A stretch of 13,263 nucleotides of DNA, from positions 1-13,263 of the forward strand of contig ONFW01000043.1 in assembly GCA_900317215.1 (NCBI GenBank), in the 5' to 3' direction. Made by a program: the position numbers and the translations under genes. Under the pieces are notes generated by a model. It saw only the letters and a list, made by a program, of their open reading frames with translations. It did no database searches and was not told where the DNA came from. The stretch is from an uncultured Eubacteriales bacterium. GTDB taxonomy: Bacteria; Bacillota; Clostridia; Oscillospirales; Acutalibacteraceae. How positions within the stretch are numbered: position 1 is the first letter of the stretch; each line of letters opens with the position of its first letter. Of the stretch, positions 5,921 through 13,263 are shown piece by piece.

Positions 5921-6418
5921 TTACTCTTCCTCAGTTCTCCTGCCGCCCTTCCGGCCCGAACCGCTTTTTGCCTGAAAAGCCTTGAAGCTCTGTCTTGTCT
6001 TTTTTACTGATGCAAGATTTGAAGAAAGCGAATTTTCCGCCTTTCTCATGATATCATCTATATAATCGCTTGCAGCCTTCTTTATAGCGCCGGCTTCCTC
6101 ATTTGCTTTTGAGATTATCTCAGCCGCCCTCATCTGAGCCTGTCTTGTGATCTCACTGCGCTCGACCATGCCCTTTGCTCTTTCCTCAGCCTGCTGAACG
6201 ATAGTCTCGGCCTCCTGCTTTGATTTTGCAAGTATATTGCTCCTGTCAGCAGCGATATTCTTTGCCTGTCTAACCTCCTGGGGCATATTGGTGCGCATCT
6301 CGTCCACTATCTCCTGCAGCCTCTCCACATTTACAGCTCTTTTTCCTCCTAAAAAAGGTACCTTTGAGCTGTTGTCAACTATCTCCTGAAGTTCGTCAAT
6401 AAGCATATCAAGCTTCAT
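5921..6418 (-). CDS. Coiled-coil protein of unknown function downstream of coaD
   Basis: The 165-residue product is mostly helical. From about residue 45 to 140 it shows dense Ala/Glu/Lys/Gln heptad-like sequence (EAETIVQQAEERAKGMVERS and similar), resembling the stalk of ATP synthase b subunits or DivIVA-like proteins, but without their N-terminal membrane helix or domain. The tail (about 140-165) is strongly basic before a final TEEE. Its ATG overlaps the coaD stop by 4 bp (ATGA), and an AAGGAG site sits 9 nt upstream inside coaD, so the two genes are likely translationally coupled. I do not know its function; a cell-division or scaffold role is only a guess from its appearance. Confidence 0.85.
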   Translation of the reverse strand: MKLDMLIDELQEIVDNSSKVPFLGGKRAVNVERLQEIVDEMRTNMPQEVRQAKNIAADRSNILAKSKQEAETIVQQAEERAKGMVERSEITRQAQMRAAEIISKANEEAGAIKKAASDYIDDIMRKAENSLSSNLASVKKTRQSFKAFQAKSGSGRKGGRRTEEE

Positions 6419-6909
6419 TTCATTTTACTCCTTTGCTTTATCCTTAAAAGTATCTCATCCTTTATGCAGTCAGGTACAAACGAGGAGATATCTCCTCCAA
6501 GCAGACCAACCTGCTTAACGATACTTGAGCTGAGATATGTATTCTCCGCACTGCTCGTCAGGAACACTGTCTCAATATCGTTGTCAAGCTTTCTGTTTGT
6601 CAGAGCCATCTGAAACTCATATTCAAAGTCCGAGACTGCCCTGAGACCCTTTACTATCGCGGATGCATTCTTCTGAGCGGCAAAATCGACCAGAAGACCG
6701 TCAAAGCCGGCGATCTCCACGTTTTCTATGCCCTCCACAGCCTTTTTAAGAAGGTCTGTCCTTTCTTCTATTGTAAACCAAGGCTTTTTTTCCACATTGA
6801 CAAGCACCGCAACTATGACCTTGTCGAAAAGTCTTGCAGCCCGCTTTATTATGTCAAGGTGGCCGACTGTTACGGGATCAAAGCTGCCCGGGTATATTGC
6901 AGTTGTCAT
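6415..6909 (-). CDS. coaD: Phosphopantetheine adenylyltransferase
   Basis: It catalyses the penultimate step of coenzyme A synthesis, transferring AMP from ATP to 4'-phosphopantetheine. The 164-residue product matches the usual length of about 160. The nucleotidyltransferase signature GSFDPVTVGHLDI covers 8-20, with the T/HxGH motif as TVGH at 14-17. The GLRAVSDFEYE segment (88-98) and the C-terminal YLSSSIVKQV motif (125-134) are in place. It overlaps rsmD by 4 bp upstream and the coiled-coil gene by 4 bp downstream. The rsmD-coaD order is common in Firmicutes. Only a weak GGAAGG lies before the ATG, which fits translation by coupling to rsmD. Confidence 0.97.
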   Translation of the reverse strand: MTTAIYPGSFDPVTVGHLDIIKRAARLFDKVIVAVLVNVEKKPWFTIEERTDLLKKAVEGIENVEIAGFDGLLVDFAAQKNASAIVKGLRAVSDFEYEFQMALTNRKLDNDIETVFLTSSAENTYLSSSIVKQVGLLGGDISSFVPDCIKDEILLRIKQRSKMK

Positions 6910-7457
6910 AGACCTTCCACATCCTTATCAGAATATACGGAGATCATTATTCTTCCGTATTTATAATTCTTTTTCAGCCTGAACCGTCCTGTCTCCTCCG
7001 GAAGCAGCTCATCCGCAGGATGCTCGCAGATAACTATCCCGCTTTTACTCATGACCGCAGGCATAAGCTCAAGCGCCGACTGCAGAAGTCCCGTTTTATA
7101 CGGCGGATCAAGAAAAGCTATATCAAAGCACTCCCCGCACGAGGAAAGATATGCAAGAGTATCTCCCTTGACGATTCTTGCGTTTTTTTCGAGTCCCGTA
7201 GCGGCAAGATTTTTTTTCACAGCATCGAGAGACTGTTTGCTGCTGTCTATAAACACGGCGGACGCAGCCCCTCTGCTGAGAGCCTCTATACCCATCTGAC
7301 CCGAGCCGGCAAAGGCGTCAAGAAAACGTCTGCCCTCTACCGAAAACTGTATAATACTGAACACCGATTCCTTCACATTGTCGGCAGTAGGACGAACATC
7401 AAGTCCCGCAGGAGTAACGAGCCTTCTCCCCCTGCTCAAGCCGGTAATGACCCTCAT
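6906..7457 (-). CDS. rsmD: 16S rRNA (guanine966-N2)-methyltransferase RsmD
   Basis: This SAM-dependent enzyme methylates 16S rRNA. From the start chosen here the product is 183 residues. It opens with the family's usual MRVITG, has the SAM-binding motif LDAFAGSGQMGIE at 46-58, and has the catalytic DPPY at 117-120. The reading frame stays open to an ATG at 7505, which would add 16 residues; I prefer 7457 because homologs start at MRVITG. Also, a 5-bp hairpin (7506-7519) directly abuts the upstream ATG, and neither start has an ideal Shine-Dalgarno site (GAGG lies 11 nt before 7457). It is the first gene of the rsmD-coaD-coiled-coil cluster and is read from the promoter at 7564-7591. Confidence 0.93.
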   Translation of the reverse strand: MRVITGLSRGRRLVTPAGLDVRPTADNVKESVFSIIQFSVEGRRFLDAFAGSGQMGIEALSRGAASAVFIDSSKQSLDAVKKNLAATGLEKNARIVKGDTLAYLSSCGECFDIAFLDPPYKTGLLQSALELMPAVMSKSGIVICEHPADELLPEETGRFRLKKNYKYGRIMISVYSDKDVEGL

Positions 7458-7505
7458 ACCTTCACGATCCTCATAAATGTAATCAACATCAAAAGCCCGG
7501 GACAT

Positions 7506-7519
7506 CGGCAGCTCTGCCG
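7506..7519 (-). other. Small hairpin in the rsmD leader
   Basis: On the minus strand CGGCA and TGCCG pair around GAGC, directly before an ATG at 7505. It would hide that ATG, which supports the downstream start at 7457. Confidence 0.4.
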
Positions 7520-7563
7520 CACAGGAGCCCGAGCATTTTTTGCTTATATTCTACCACACTATA

Positions 7564-7591
7564 ATTATAAATAATCAGGTTAAATTGTCAA
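7564..7591 (-). promoter_or_regulatory. Promoter of the rsmD-coaD cluster
   Basis: On the minus strand TTGACA (7591-7586) and TATAAT (7569-7564) are both perfect consensus hexamers with a 16-nt spacer. The predicted start near 7557 gives a leader of about 100 nt to the ATG at 7457. Confidence 0.8.
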
Positions 7592-7635
7592 TCGACTTTT
7601 TGCATAACAATACATCATATAATCATGTTTTTTCG

Positions 7636-9486
7636 TTATGATTTAGTATCCGGGCTGTCATTATGAAAATATGCGTATACAGCCTCTGCTGCAGGCCTTG
7701 TCATTGAACTGACCTGCATCAGTTCTTCAATATCAGCCTCTTTTATCCGCTTTATTGTTTTGAATGCCGAAAGCAAAGCCGAAGCCCTCTCCTTTCCTAT
7801 CCCGTCAATGTCGGTAAGTGTCGAGGAAAGGCTCCTCCTCTTTCTCGCAATTCTGTGATAACCTATTGCAAAGCGGTGAACCTCGTCCTGAATTGAAGAA
7901 ACAAGAGTAAACGCCTGTCTCTTTGAGGTTATGGATATCTCCCTGCCCTCATCAGTAATTGCTCTTGTGCGGTGCCTGCCGTCCTTGACCATGCCAAAGA
8001 GAGGTATATCCAGCCCAAAGCGCTCAAGCACCGGTCTGACCGCAGATACCTGACCCTTTCCGCCGTCGAGCAGTATAAGGTCCGGCAATCTTCCGAAGCC
8101 CTCAGCGCTGTCCTTGTTTTTGAAGTATTCCTCAAAGCGGCGTGTCAGCACCTCGTTCATCGAAGCATAGTCGTCCTGACCTGAAAAGCCCTTTATCGAA
8201 AAACGGCGGTATGAGCTTTTATAGGGTCTGCCGTTTCTGAAAACGACCATGCCCGCAACATTTTCACTGCCCATAAGATTCGATATATCGTAGGATTCAA
8301 TGAACTCAGGCGGTGAAGAAAGTCCCAGCAGACCCGCAAGCTCGTCAAGAGCCGAAAGCTCATGCCCCGAATGTCCCCTGCTCTGGGCAAGCTTTTCCGC
8401 AGCGTTTCTCCTGCACATATCGAGTATCTTCTGCTGCTCACCCTTGCGCGGATAGACAAATTTCACCCTTTTTTCTCTCATACTGCTCAGCCAGTCAAGA
8501 AGAAGCTCCTCGTCCTCGGGAGCTTCATCAAGGGTTATCACGGGCGGAATGTTGTTTCTCATCGTGTAATATCTTTTGAGAAATTCCGCTCTTGCAAAAG
8601 CAGGCTCCGCGCCCCTGCCTATATCTCTTATTAGAAAATCCTCCTTGTCATAAAGCCTGCCGTCACTGAATCTCAGCACCGCAAAGCAGGCGTCCTCTCC
8701 CTCTGTCATCATACATATTGCGTCCTGCTCCGGAACGCTCGCGGCTACGACCTGCTGCTTTTCGGATATCCTCTTAACAGCGTTTATCCTGTCCCTCAGC
8801 CTTGCGGCAAGCTCAAAATCAAGCTCCTCCGCCGCCGCATTCATCTGCTCGGTCATCAGCCTGACAGAATCGCTGTCACCCTTTTTCAAAAAGTCTATTG
8901 CCGCATCTACCCTCTCGGAGTATTCCTTGAGCGTTACTCTTCCGCTGCAAGGAGCGCAGCATTGCTTGATATAATAATTCAGACACGGTCTGCCCTTTCC
9001 GCAGTCTCTCGGGAAGCTCTTGCTGCAGGACGGCAGACCAAACACCTTACGGGCGCAGTCCACCGCATTTCTTGCATACCAGGCGCTCATATAGGGCCCC
9101 AGATATTCGGCGTCATCGTCGGGCTTTTGCAGCACAAAGCTCAGTCTTTTCCACACTTCCTTTGATATCCGGATATAGCTGTAGCCCTTGTCGTCCTTAA
9201 GCAGGATGTTATATTTTGGCTTGTGCTGCTTTATAAGACTGCATTCAAGCACAAGAGCTTCAAATTCGCTTGAGCAGAGTATATAGTCAAAATCATAAAC
9301 ATTGCCGACCATACGGACTACCTTTTCGGAGTGGTTCTTATGCGAGCCAAAATACTGGCTGACACGGTTTTTCAGAGCCTTTGCCTTGCCGATGTATATT
9401 ATCTCGCTGCTTTTGTTTTTCATTATATAGACCCCGGGACTCAGCGGCAGCTTCATTGCCTTTTCCCGAAGCTCATGCAGCTCCAT
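7636..9486 (-). CDS. uvrC: UvrABC system protein C (excinuclease subunit)
   Basis: UvrC makes the two incisions around a lesion during nucleotide excision repair. From ATG 9486 it has 616 residues, normal for the family. The N-terminal GIY-YIG nuclease is at about 14-95 (GVYIM 18-22, YIGKAKALKNRV 31-42). A cysteine-rich region is at 144-180 (C154, C162, C168, C176, C177, C180), where known UvrC proteins hold an iron-sulfur cluster. The UVR (UvrB-binding) motif is at about 206-241. The RNase H-like second nuclease is at about 395-545 with D400 (SYDISN), D474 (LLDGGKGQ) and H537 (DEVHRF). The tandem helix-hairpin-helix is at about 557-607. ATG 9486 is preferred over 9492 because GAGGGG lies 7 nt from the former but 1 nt from the latter. 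It follows the lipoprotein gene by 33 nt and is probably cotranscribed. Confidence 0.97.
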   Translation of the reverse strand: MELHELREKAMKLPLSPGVYIMKNKSSEIIYIGKAKALKNRVSQYFGSHKNHSEKVVRMVGNVYDFDYILCSSEFEALVLECSLIKQHKPKYNILLKDDKGYSYIRISKEVWKRLSFVLQKPDDDAEYLGPYMSAWYARNAVDCARKVFGLPSCSKSFPRDCGKGRPCLNYYIKQCCAPCSGRVTLKEYSERVDAAIDFLKKGDSDSVRLMTEQMNAAAEELDFELAARLRDRINAVKRISEKQQVVAASVPEQDAICMMTEGEDACFAVLRFSDGRLYDKEDFLIRDIGRGAEPAFARAEFLKRYYTMRNNIPPVITLDEAPEDEELLLDWLSSMREKRVKFVYPRKGEQQKILDMCRRNAAEKLAQSRGHSGHELSALDELAGLLGLSSPPEFIESYDISNLMGSENVAGMVVFRNGRPYKSSYRRFSIKGFSGQDDYASMNEVLTRRFEEYFKNKDSAEGFGRLPDLILLDGGKGQVSAVRPVLERFGLDIPLFGMVKDGRHRTRAITDEGREISITSKRQAFTLVSSIQDEVHRFAIGYHRIARKRRSLSSTLTDIDGIGKERASALLSAFKTIKRIKEADIEELMQVSSMTRPAAEAVYAYFHNDSPDTKS

Positions 9487-9499
9487 AGTCATTCCCCTC
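9484..9499 (-). promoter_or_regulatory. RBS that decides the uvrC start
   Basis: GAGGGG (9499-9494) is 7 nt from the ATG at 9486 and only 1 nt from the upstream in-frame ATG at 9492. Confidence 0.7.
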
Positions 9500-9519
9500 T
9501 ATCCGTTCTGCCTGCATAC

Positions 9520-10731
9520 TCAATAGCTGATATTGAGTATACAGCCCGATGCGCTGACGGAGTATTTTATACCGTCATTTATATAGTCTATATCAAAAAT
9601 ATGCTGCTCGCTGATAAGCTCGTCCACTGCCGTCTGAAGAATCTCAGGGGACGGAAATTTAACAGAAAAGGCGTTGTCATCCCTGAACATATCGGCAGCC
9701 TCTTTTATAGCATAGAAATCATAGTAATCGTAATACAGCCCGTTGTAGACAAAATAATTGTACCTTGTCCCGTTACAGTGTGGAACAGGAAGGTCGCCGT
9801 CGACAGAATGAGTGCGTGAAAGGTCGTCGTCTGATATAAGGAAGTATTCATATGTCCTGGTGTCAGCGCCATCGTCTCTTATCGGGTCGTCCCATGTAAG
9901 ATCCATAAAATAATACTCCCCGTCAAGACAGAGATAGTTCCATTGATGAGCCCCTGTCTCTGTAGCTCTTTTCCCGTTCACCCGACCGCAGGCTATGCCG
10001 AGCTTGTTCATGATGAGCTGAAATGCAGCCGAATAGCCCGAGCAGACCGCCTTTTGCTGTACAAGACAGCCGTAAGCGGTTGCCGCAGGGATAAAGCCCT
10101 CGCTGTTCCCCGAGGAAATGAGCTGCATTGAGGCTGTATCATACCGAGTTGTATCCACTATCCTGTCATGGACATATTTTACCGTTCTGTAGGTATCCTC
10201 CTGAGCGGCTGCCTCATCCGCTATGCTCTGTGCAATGCCGTCCACCGTTTCCGACGCCTGTTTTATCTGTGAAATATCACTGCTGTAAAGAACAGGCTCT
10301 ACATGAAGCTCGCTGTATCCGTCAGCGGTTCTTGTAGTATAGCTGTAATTCTGCGTGATCCAAAAAAACTCCGGGTGGTCGTACAGAACTGCGTAATAGG
10401 CCTTCTTGAAATCCTCGGGTGATACGTTTTCAAGCTCAAATTCTGTGGTGAAATCCCCAAGAAGAACAACAAGTCTGTTATACAGCTCCGTCTGAGCCTC
10501 ATCAAGGGTATTCTTGAGAGAGTAGTCATATTTCTCCGTGGTATCCGTCACCACATAACTCGAGGTATTATGATAGCTTTTTTGCTGCACGGAGCTTTCG
10601 GAGAAAAATCCTCCCCATATGCTGCCGCCGGAGTCTTCGCCAAAGTTTAAATCAATGCTGATCCCGCAGCCCGAGCACATGCAAAGCAAAACAACGCAAA
10701 CTGCCAAAGCGAGTATTCTTTTAACTCTCAT
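9520..10731 (-). CDS. Transglutaminase-like lipoprotein
   Basis: The 403-residue product opens with a lipoprotein-like signal (MRVKRILALAVCVVLLCMCSG), with C22 as the likely lipidated residue. The -3 position is Cys rather than Leu, so the lipobox is imperfect. A Ser/Gly-rich stretch follows. A segment at about 75-155 carries HPEFFWI, matching NPEIFWI of the paralog at 4515. The transglutaminase-like core at about 180-300 keeps Cys-His-Asp: C230 in AVCSGYS, H262 in AHQWN, D277 in MDLTWDD. The C-terminal 100 residues are unassigned and Tyr/Asp-rich. It should face the outside of the membrane. GGAGG (10743-10739) lies 7 nt before the ATG. It sits between pyrB (43-nt gap) and uvrC (33-nt gap) without visible terminators, suggesting one transcript but not a shared function. 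Substrate unknown. Confidence 0.87.
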   Translation of the reverse strand: MRVKRILALAVCVVLLCMCSGCGISIDLNFGEDSGGSIWGGFFSESSVQQKSYHNTSSYVVTDTTEKYDYSLKNTLDEAQTELYNRLVVLLGDFTTEFELENVSPEDFKKAYYAVLYDHPEFFWITQNYSYTTRTADGYSELHVEPVLYSSDISQIKQASETVDGIAQSIADEAAAQEDTYRTVKYVHDRIVDTTRYDTASMQLISSGNSEGFIPAATAYGCLVQQKAVCSGYSAAFQLIMNKLGIACGRVNGKRATETGAHQWNYLCLDGEYYFMDLTWDDPIRDDGADTRTYEYFLISDDDLSRTHSVDGDLPVPHCNGTRYNYFVYNGLYYDYYDFYAIKEAADMFRDDNAFSVKFPSPEILQTAVDELISEQHIFDIDYINDGIKYSVSASGCILNISY

Positions 10732-10774
10732 TTACTTACCTCCGATGCTTTCAGAAAAGCTTCGCCCGTATCGC

Positions 10775-11848
10775 TCAGATAAGATTTCTTCCGTCACAGT
10801 ATTTGCAAAGGAGCATATCTCCGCCGAGATGTCTGAACATCTTCGGCAGGTACTCCTCAGTATAGGTTATACAGTTTGGGTTAGTACATCTTGTACTATG
10901 TGTATCAAACTGTCTCGGCATGGGCTTTCTGTCATCATTTTCAAGCATTTTCATTATCAGTGCCATTCTTGCGTACATTCCGTATACAGTCTGTATGAAG
11001 TATTTTGCCCTGTCGTCATAATCAACGTCCTCTGAGATCTCATCAACTCTCGGCAGAGGATGAAGTATCTTCATATCACGCTTAGCAAGCTTCATCTTCT
11101 CACGGTCGAGCACAAAAACGCCCTTCTGTCTCTCGTAATCCTCATAGCTCTTGAAGCGTTCACGCTGTATCCTCGTCATATAAAGCACATCGAGCATCGG
11201 CATTGCCTCTGCAAGCCCTCTCATCTCGGTATATCTGCAGCCCGATGCATTCATGATATCCTTGATATACTGCGGTACCGAAAGCTCAGGCGTTGATATC
11301 AGCACAAAGCGGTTGCCCTTGAAATGCGACATCGTCTTTATCAGAGAATGTACGGTCCTGCCGTTTTTCAGATCTCCGCACAAGCCGATACACATATTGT
11401 CAAGCGTGCCCTTTTCGTTATAAAGCGTAACAACGTCAGTCAGCGTCTGTGTCGGGTGAAGATGTCCGCCGTCCCCCGCATTGATAACGGGAGCCGCAGA
11501 ATAAAGAGACGCTGCCTTTGCAGCTCCCTCAAGGGAATGTCTTATAGCTATGATATCAGCATAACCACCCACAACGGTTACGGTATCCTTGAGGCTTTCT
11601 CCCTTTGATACGGATGAGTTCTGGGGATTATCAAAGCCAATTATACTTCCTCCGAGCCTGAGCATTGCTGTTTTGAAGGACATCTGCGTTCTTGTTGAGG
11701 GCTCATAGAACAGCGTCGCAAGTATTTTTCCCTTGCACACCTGAGAGTATTCACCGGGATCCCGCATTATATCGTTTGCAAGCTCAATTATCTCCATAAG
11801 CTCGCTTATGGACAGGCTTTCAAGATCTATGACATGCTTTGTTTTCAT
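10775..11848 (-). CDS. pyrB: Aspartate carbamoyltransferase with PyrI-like zinc tail
   Basis: The enzyme joins carbamoyl phosphate and aspartate in the committed step of pyrimidine synthesis. From ATG 11848 it has 357 residues, about 45 more than typical catalytic chains. Carbamoyl-phosphate loop FYEPSTRT is at 47-54, SKGES at 81-85, HPTQ at 131-134 and HPLPRVDE at 263-270. After about residue 302 comes an extension with C321, C326, C348 and C351 (CTNPNC ... CKYC). This CX4C-X21-CX2C pattern closely resembles the zinc domain of the regulatory subunit PyrI. No separate pyrI lies next to it, and no PyrI nucleotide-binding domain is present. ATG 11848 is preferred over 11866 because AAGGAG (11861-11856) lies 7 nt upstream of it, inside the longer reading frame. 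It lies 100 nt downstream of ftsZ and upstream of a lipoprotein gene. Confidence 0.95.
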   Translation of the reverse strand: MKTKHVIDLESLSISELMEIIELANDIMRDPGEYSQVCKGKILATLFYEPSTRTQMSFKTAMLRLGGSIIGFDNPQNSSVSKGESLKDTVTVVGGYADIIAIRHSLEGAAKAASLYSAAPVINAGDGGHLHPTQTLTDVVTLYNEKGTLDNMCIGLCGDLKNGRTVHSLIKTMSHFKGNRFVLISTPELSVPQYIKDIMNASGCRYTEMRGLAEAMPMLDVLYMTRIQRERFKSYEDYERQKGVFVLDREKMKLAKRDMKILHPLPRVDEISEDVDYDDRAKYFIQTVYGMYARMALIMKMLENDDRKPMPRQFDTHSTRCTNPNCITYTEEYLPKMFRHLGGDMLLCKYCDGRNLI

Positions 11849-11861
11849 ATTTCCGCTCCTT
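11846..11861 (-). promoter_or_regulatory. RBS that decides the pyrB start
   Basis: AAGGAG (11861-11856) is 7 nt before the ATG at 11848. The in-frame ATG at 11866 lies upstream of this site and has no Shine-Dalgarno of its own. Confidence 0.75.
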
Positions 11862-11878
11862 TTCATTCGTCATTTTTG

Positions 11879-11908
11879 TTAATAGCGGCGTGCTTTATAT
11901 ACAATCAA
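11879..11908 (-). promoter_or_regulatory. Weak candidate promoter for pyrB
   Basis: On the minus strand TTGATT (11908-11903) and TATTAA (11884-11879) are 18 nt apart. Each matches the consensus at four of six positions. It is positioned to give pyrB its own transcript after the hairpin at 11907-11934, but support is thin. Confidence 0.3.
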
Positions 11909-11936
11909 AGCCTGTCGTATAAACGGCAGGCTTTTT
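11907..11936. terminator. Terminator-like hairpin between ftsZ and pyrB
   Basis: AAAGCCTG (11907-11914) and CAGGCTTT (11927-11934) form a stem extended by CGT/ACG. On the + strand the join is a U-G pair and TTTTT follows (11932-11936). On the minus strand, the direction of both genes, it is a C-A mismatch followed by only TTTGATTG. It probably ends ftsZ transcription partly, though its form favours + strand termination. Confidence 0.6.
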
Positions 11937-11948
11937 GTTATCTGATGA

Positions 11949-13244
11949 TCAGTTATTGAATATCTTCATTATATCCATATATGAATCGTCCGAATCACCC
12001 GAAGCGGGAGTCTGAGGCTGAGCAACAGGCTTTGCCGGCTTTGCTGCCGGAGCCTTTGTAGCTGCATTAGGATATACAGGAACCTGTGACATCGGTTCTG
12101 CAGGAGCTGCAGGACGATTGTAGGCATGCTGCTGATAATTAGGCTGAACAGGTCTTACAGGCTTGTCCTGTCTTACAGGTGCTCCGCCAAAGCGCATAGG
12201 CTCAGGCTTTGCTGCTACGGGAGAGCTATACTGGAAAGGGGAGGGTTTTCTCTCTTCCTTTCTAAGCGGTACAGGAGGAATGTAATTCTCTGTAGTCGGG
12301 AAGCCCGTTGCGATGACGATAACGCTGATAGAATCCTCCATTTCCTCATCAAGAGCAGCACCCCAGATGATGATAGCGTCCTCATCAGCCTGCTCTGAGA
12401 TCATTGTAGAGGCATCTTGTATGTCATCAAGTCCGATATCGGAAGAAGCCTTAATATTAACGATAAGTCCCTTGGCGCCCTGTATAGAGGTGCCGAGCAG
12501 GGGGCTTGTGATCGCATTCTGAGCTGCTACCTTTGCCTTATCCTTACCTGAAGCAACGCCCACACCCATAAGAGCGTAGCCTGCGTCCTTCATTACGGAG
12601 GTAACGTCCGCAAAGTCGAGGTTTACAAGACCGGGAATGACTATGAGATCCGTAATGCTCTGTACGCCCTGACGGAGAACATCGTCAGCCGCAAAGAAAG
12701 CGTTCTGGAGAGTTATCTTTTCCTCACTGATATGCTTGAGTCTCTCGTTGGGGATAACGATGAGAGAGTCAACATGCTGCTGCAGCTTCTGGATACCCAT
12801 CTGAGCCTGATCCATACGGCGCTTTCCTTCAAAGAGGAAGGGGGTAGTTACTATACCCACCGTAAGTATGCCCATGTCCTTTGCGATCTGAGCTACAACG
12901 GGTGCTGCTCCGGTACCCGTGCCGCCGCCCATACCTGCGGTAATAAACACCATATCGGTATCCTTGAGCAGCTCAGCGATAACCTCTCTGCTCTCATCGG
13001 CAGCTTTTTCGCCTATCTCGGGCTTAGAGCCTGCGCCCTTGCCGTGAGTAAGCTTTTCGCCTATCTGTATCTTCTGTGATGCCTTTGAGCGGTTGAGCGC
13101 CTGCTTATCGGTATTAATCGAGATAAACTCGACACCCGAAACATACTCCACCATGCGGTCTACAGCGTTTCCGCCGCCGCCGCCGACACCGACAACTTTA
13201 ATATGTACCACTGTTTCCATTTCATTTTCAAATTCGTAAGGCAT
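11949..13244 (-). CDS. ftsZ: Cell division protein FtsZ
   Basis: FtsZ is the tubulin-like GTPase that forms the Z-ring at the division site. The 431-residue product has the glycine-rich GVGGGGGNAVDRM (19-31), NTDKQAL (44-50), the tubulin signature GGGTGTG (107-113), and the T7 loop NLDFADV with D210 and D213 (208-214). A Pro/Ala/Gln-rich disordered linker spans about 325-415. The last residues (YMDIMKIFNN) are unlike the common D/E-IPxFLR-type tail that binds FtsA, SepF or ZipA. GGGAG lies 7 nt before the ATG at 13244, supporting the eight residues before the later Met9. The window ends 19 nt upstream of the start, so its promoter and neighbours are not visible. No ftsA or ftsQ lies downstream; pyrB does. 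Confidence 0.97.
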   Translation of the reverse strand: MPYEFENEMETVVHIKVVGVGGGGGNAVDRMVEYVSGVEFISINTDKQALNRSKASQKIQIGEKLTHGKGAGSKPEIGEKAADESREVIAELLKDTDMVFITAGMGGGTGTGAAPVVAQIAKDMGILTVGIVTTPFLFEGKRRMDQAQMGIQKLQQHVDSLIVIPNERLKHISEEKITLQNAFFAADDVLRQGVQSITDLIVIPGLVNLDFADVTSVMKDAGYALMGVGVASGKDKAKVAAQNAITSPLLGTSIQGAKGLIVNIKASSDIGLDDIQDASTMISEQADEDAIIIWGAALDEEMEDSISVIVIATGFPTTENYIPPVPLRKEERKPSPFQYSSPVAAKPEPMRFGGAPVRQDKPVRPVQPNYQQHAYNRPAAPAEPMSQVPVYPNAATKAPAAKPAKPVAQPQTPASGDSDDSYMDIMKIFNN

Positions 13245-13263
13245 TGTTATACTCCCTTCAAAA

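Noticed and set aside
7020..7574. 184-residue + strand reading frame opposite rsmD
   Set aside because: It lies antisense over the SAM-binding and DPPY motifs of rsmD and has no RBS or domain.
7592..7635. Terminator after uvrC
   Set aside because: Only a 6-bp AT-rich stem without a T-run is seen, so the uvrC transcript may continue into the rsmD cluster.

Overview
The window looks like chromosomal DNA from a Gram-positive anaerobe of the Clostridia, most likely a Ruminococcus-like member of the Oscillospiraceae. This is inferred from gene content: strong Shine-Dalgarno sites, consensus TTGACA/TATAAT promoters, secreted Big_2 proteins, Val/Pro tRNAs with and without encoded CCA, and a PyrB with a PyrI-type zinc tail. 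No rRNA or other phylogenetic marker was compared, so the genus is a guess.

Layout. Positions 1-170 hold a duplicated structured repeat. A consensus promoter (179-207) follows and drives a secreted five-Big_2-domain protein (253-2142, + strand, TTG start). Next on the + strand come uracil phosphoribosyltransferase upp (2259-2888), a spacer with what may be the remains of a minus-strand gene (2890-3106), and an XRE regulator with a zinc ribbon (3119-3883). From 3935 to the right end everything is on the minus strand. A tRNA operon (Pro-TGG, Val-GAC, Val-CAC) is read from a perfect consensus promoter at 4375-4403 to a terminator at 3935-3968. To its right lies a gene cluster: rsmD, coaD, a coiled-coil gene and a membrane-anchored transglutaminase-like protein, read from a promoter at 7564-7591 to a terminator at 4436-4482. 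Further right, and read leftward, are ftsZ, pyrB, a transglutaminase-like lipoprotein and uvrC.

How the genes fit together. upp salvages uracil and pyrB commits to de novo pyrimidine synthesis, but they are about 8 kb apart on opposite strands and no shared control is visible. rsmD and coaD overlap by 4 bp (ATGA), as do coaD and the coiled-coil gene, so these three are probably translationally coupled. The two transglutaminase-like proteins share an N-terminal motif and the Cys-His-Asp core and are probably cell-surface paralogs. Most of the window is core housekeeping sequence.

Points worth a second look: a 43-nt repeat whose hairpin shows a compensatory base-pair change, a tRNA-Val(CAC) with C instead of U at position 33, the PyrB with a fused zinc tail, and an unrecognised C-terminal domain on the Big_2 protein. 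I did not find a clear undescribed multi-gene system.
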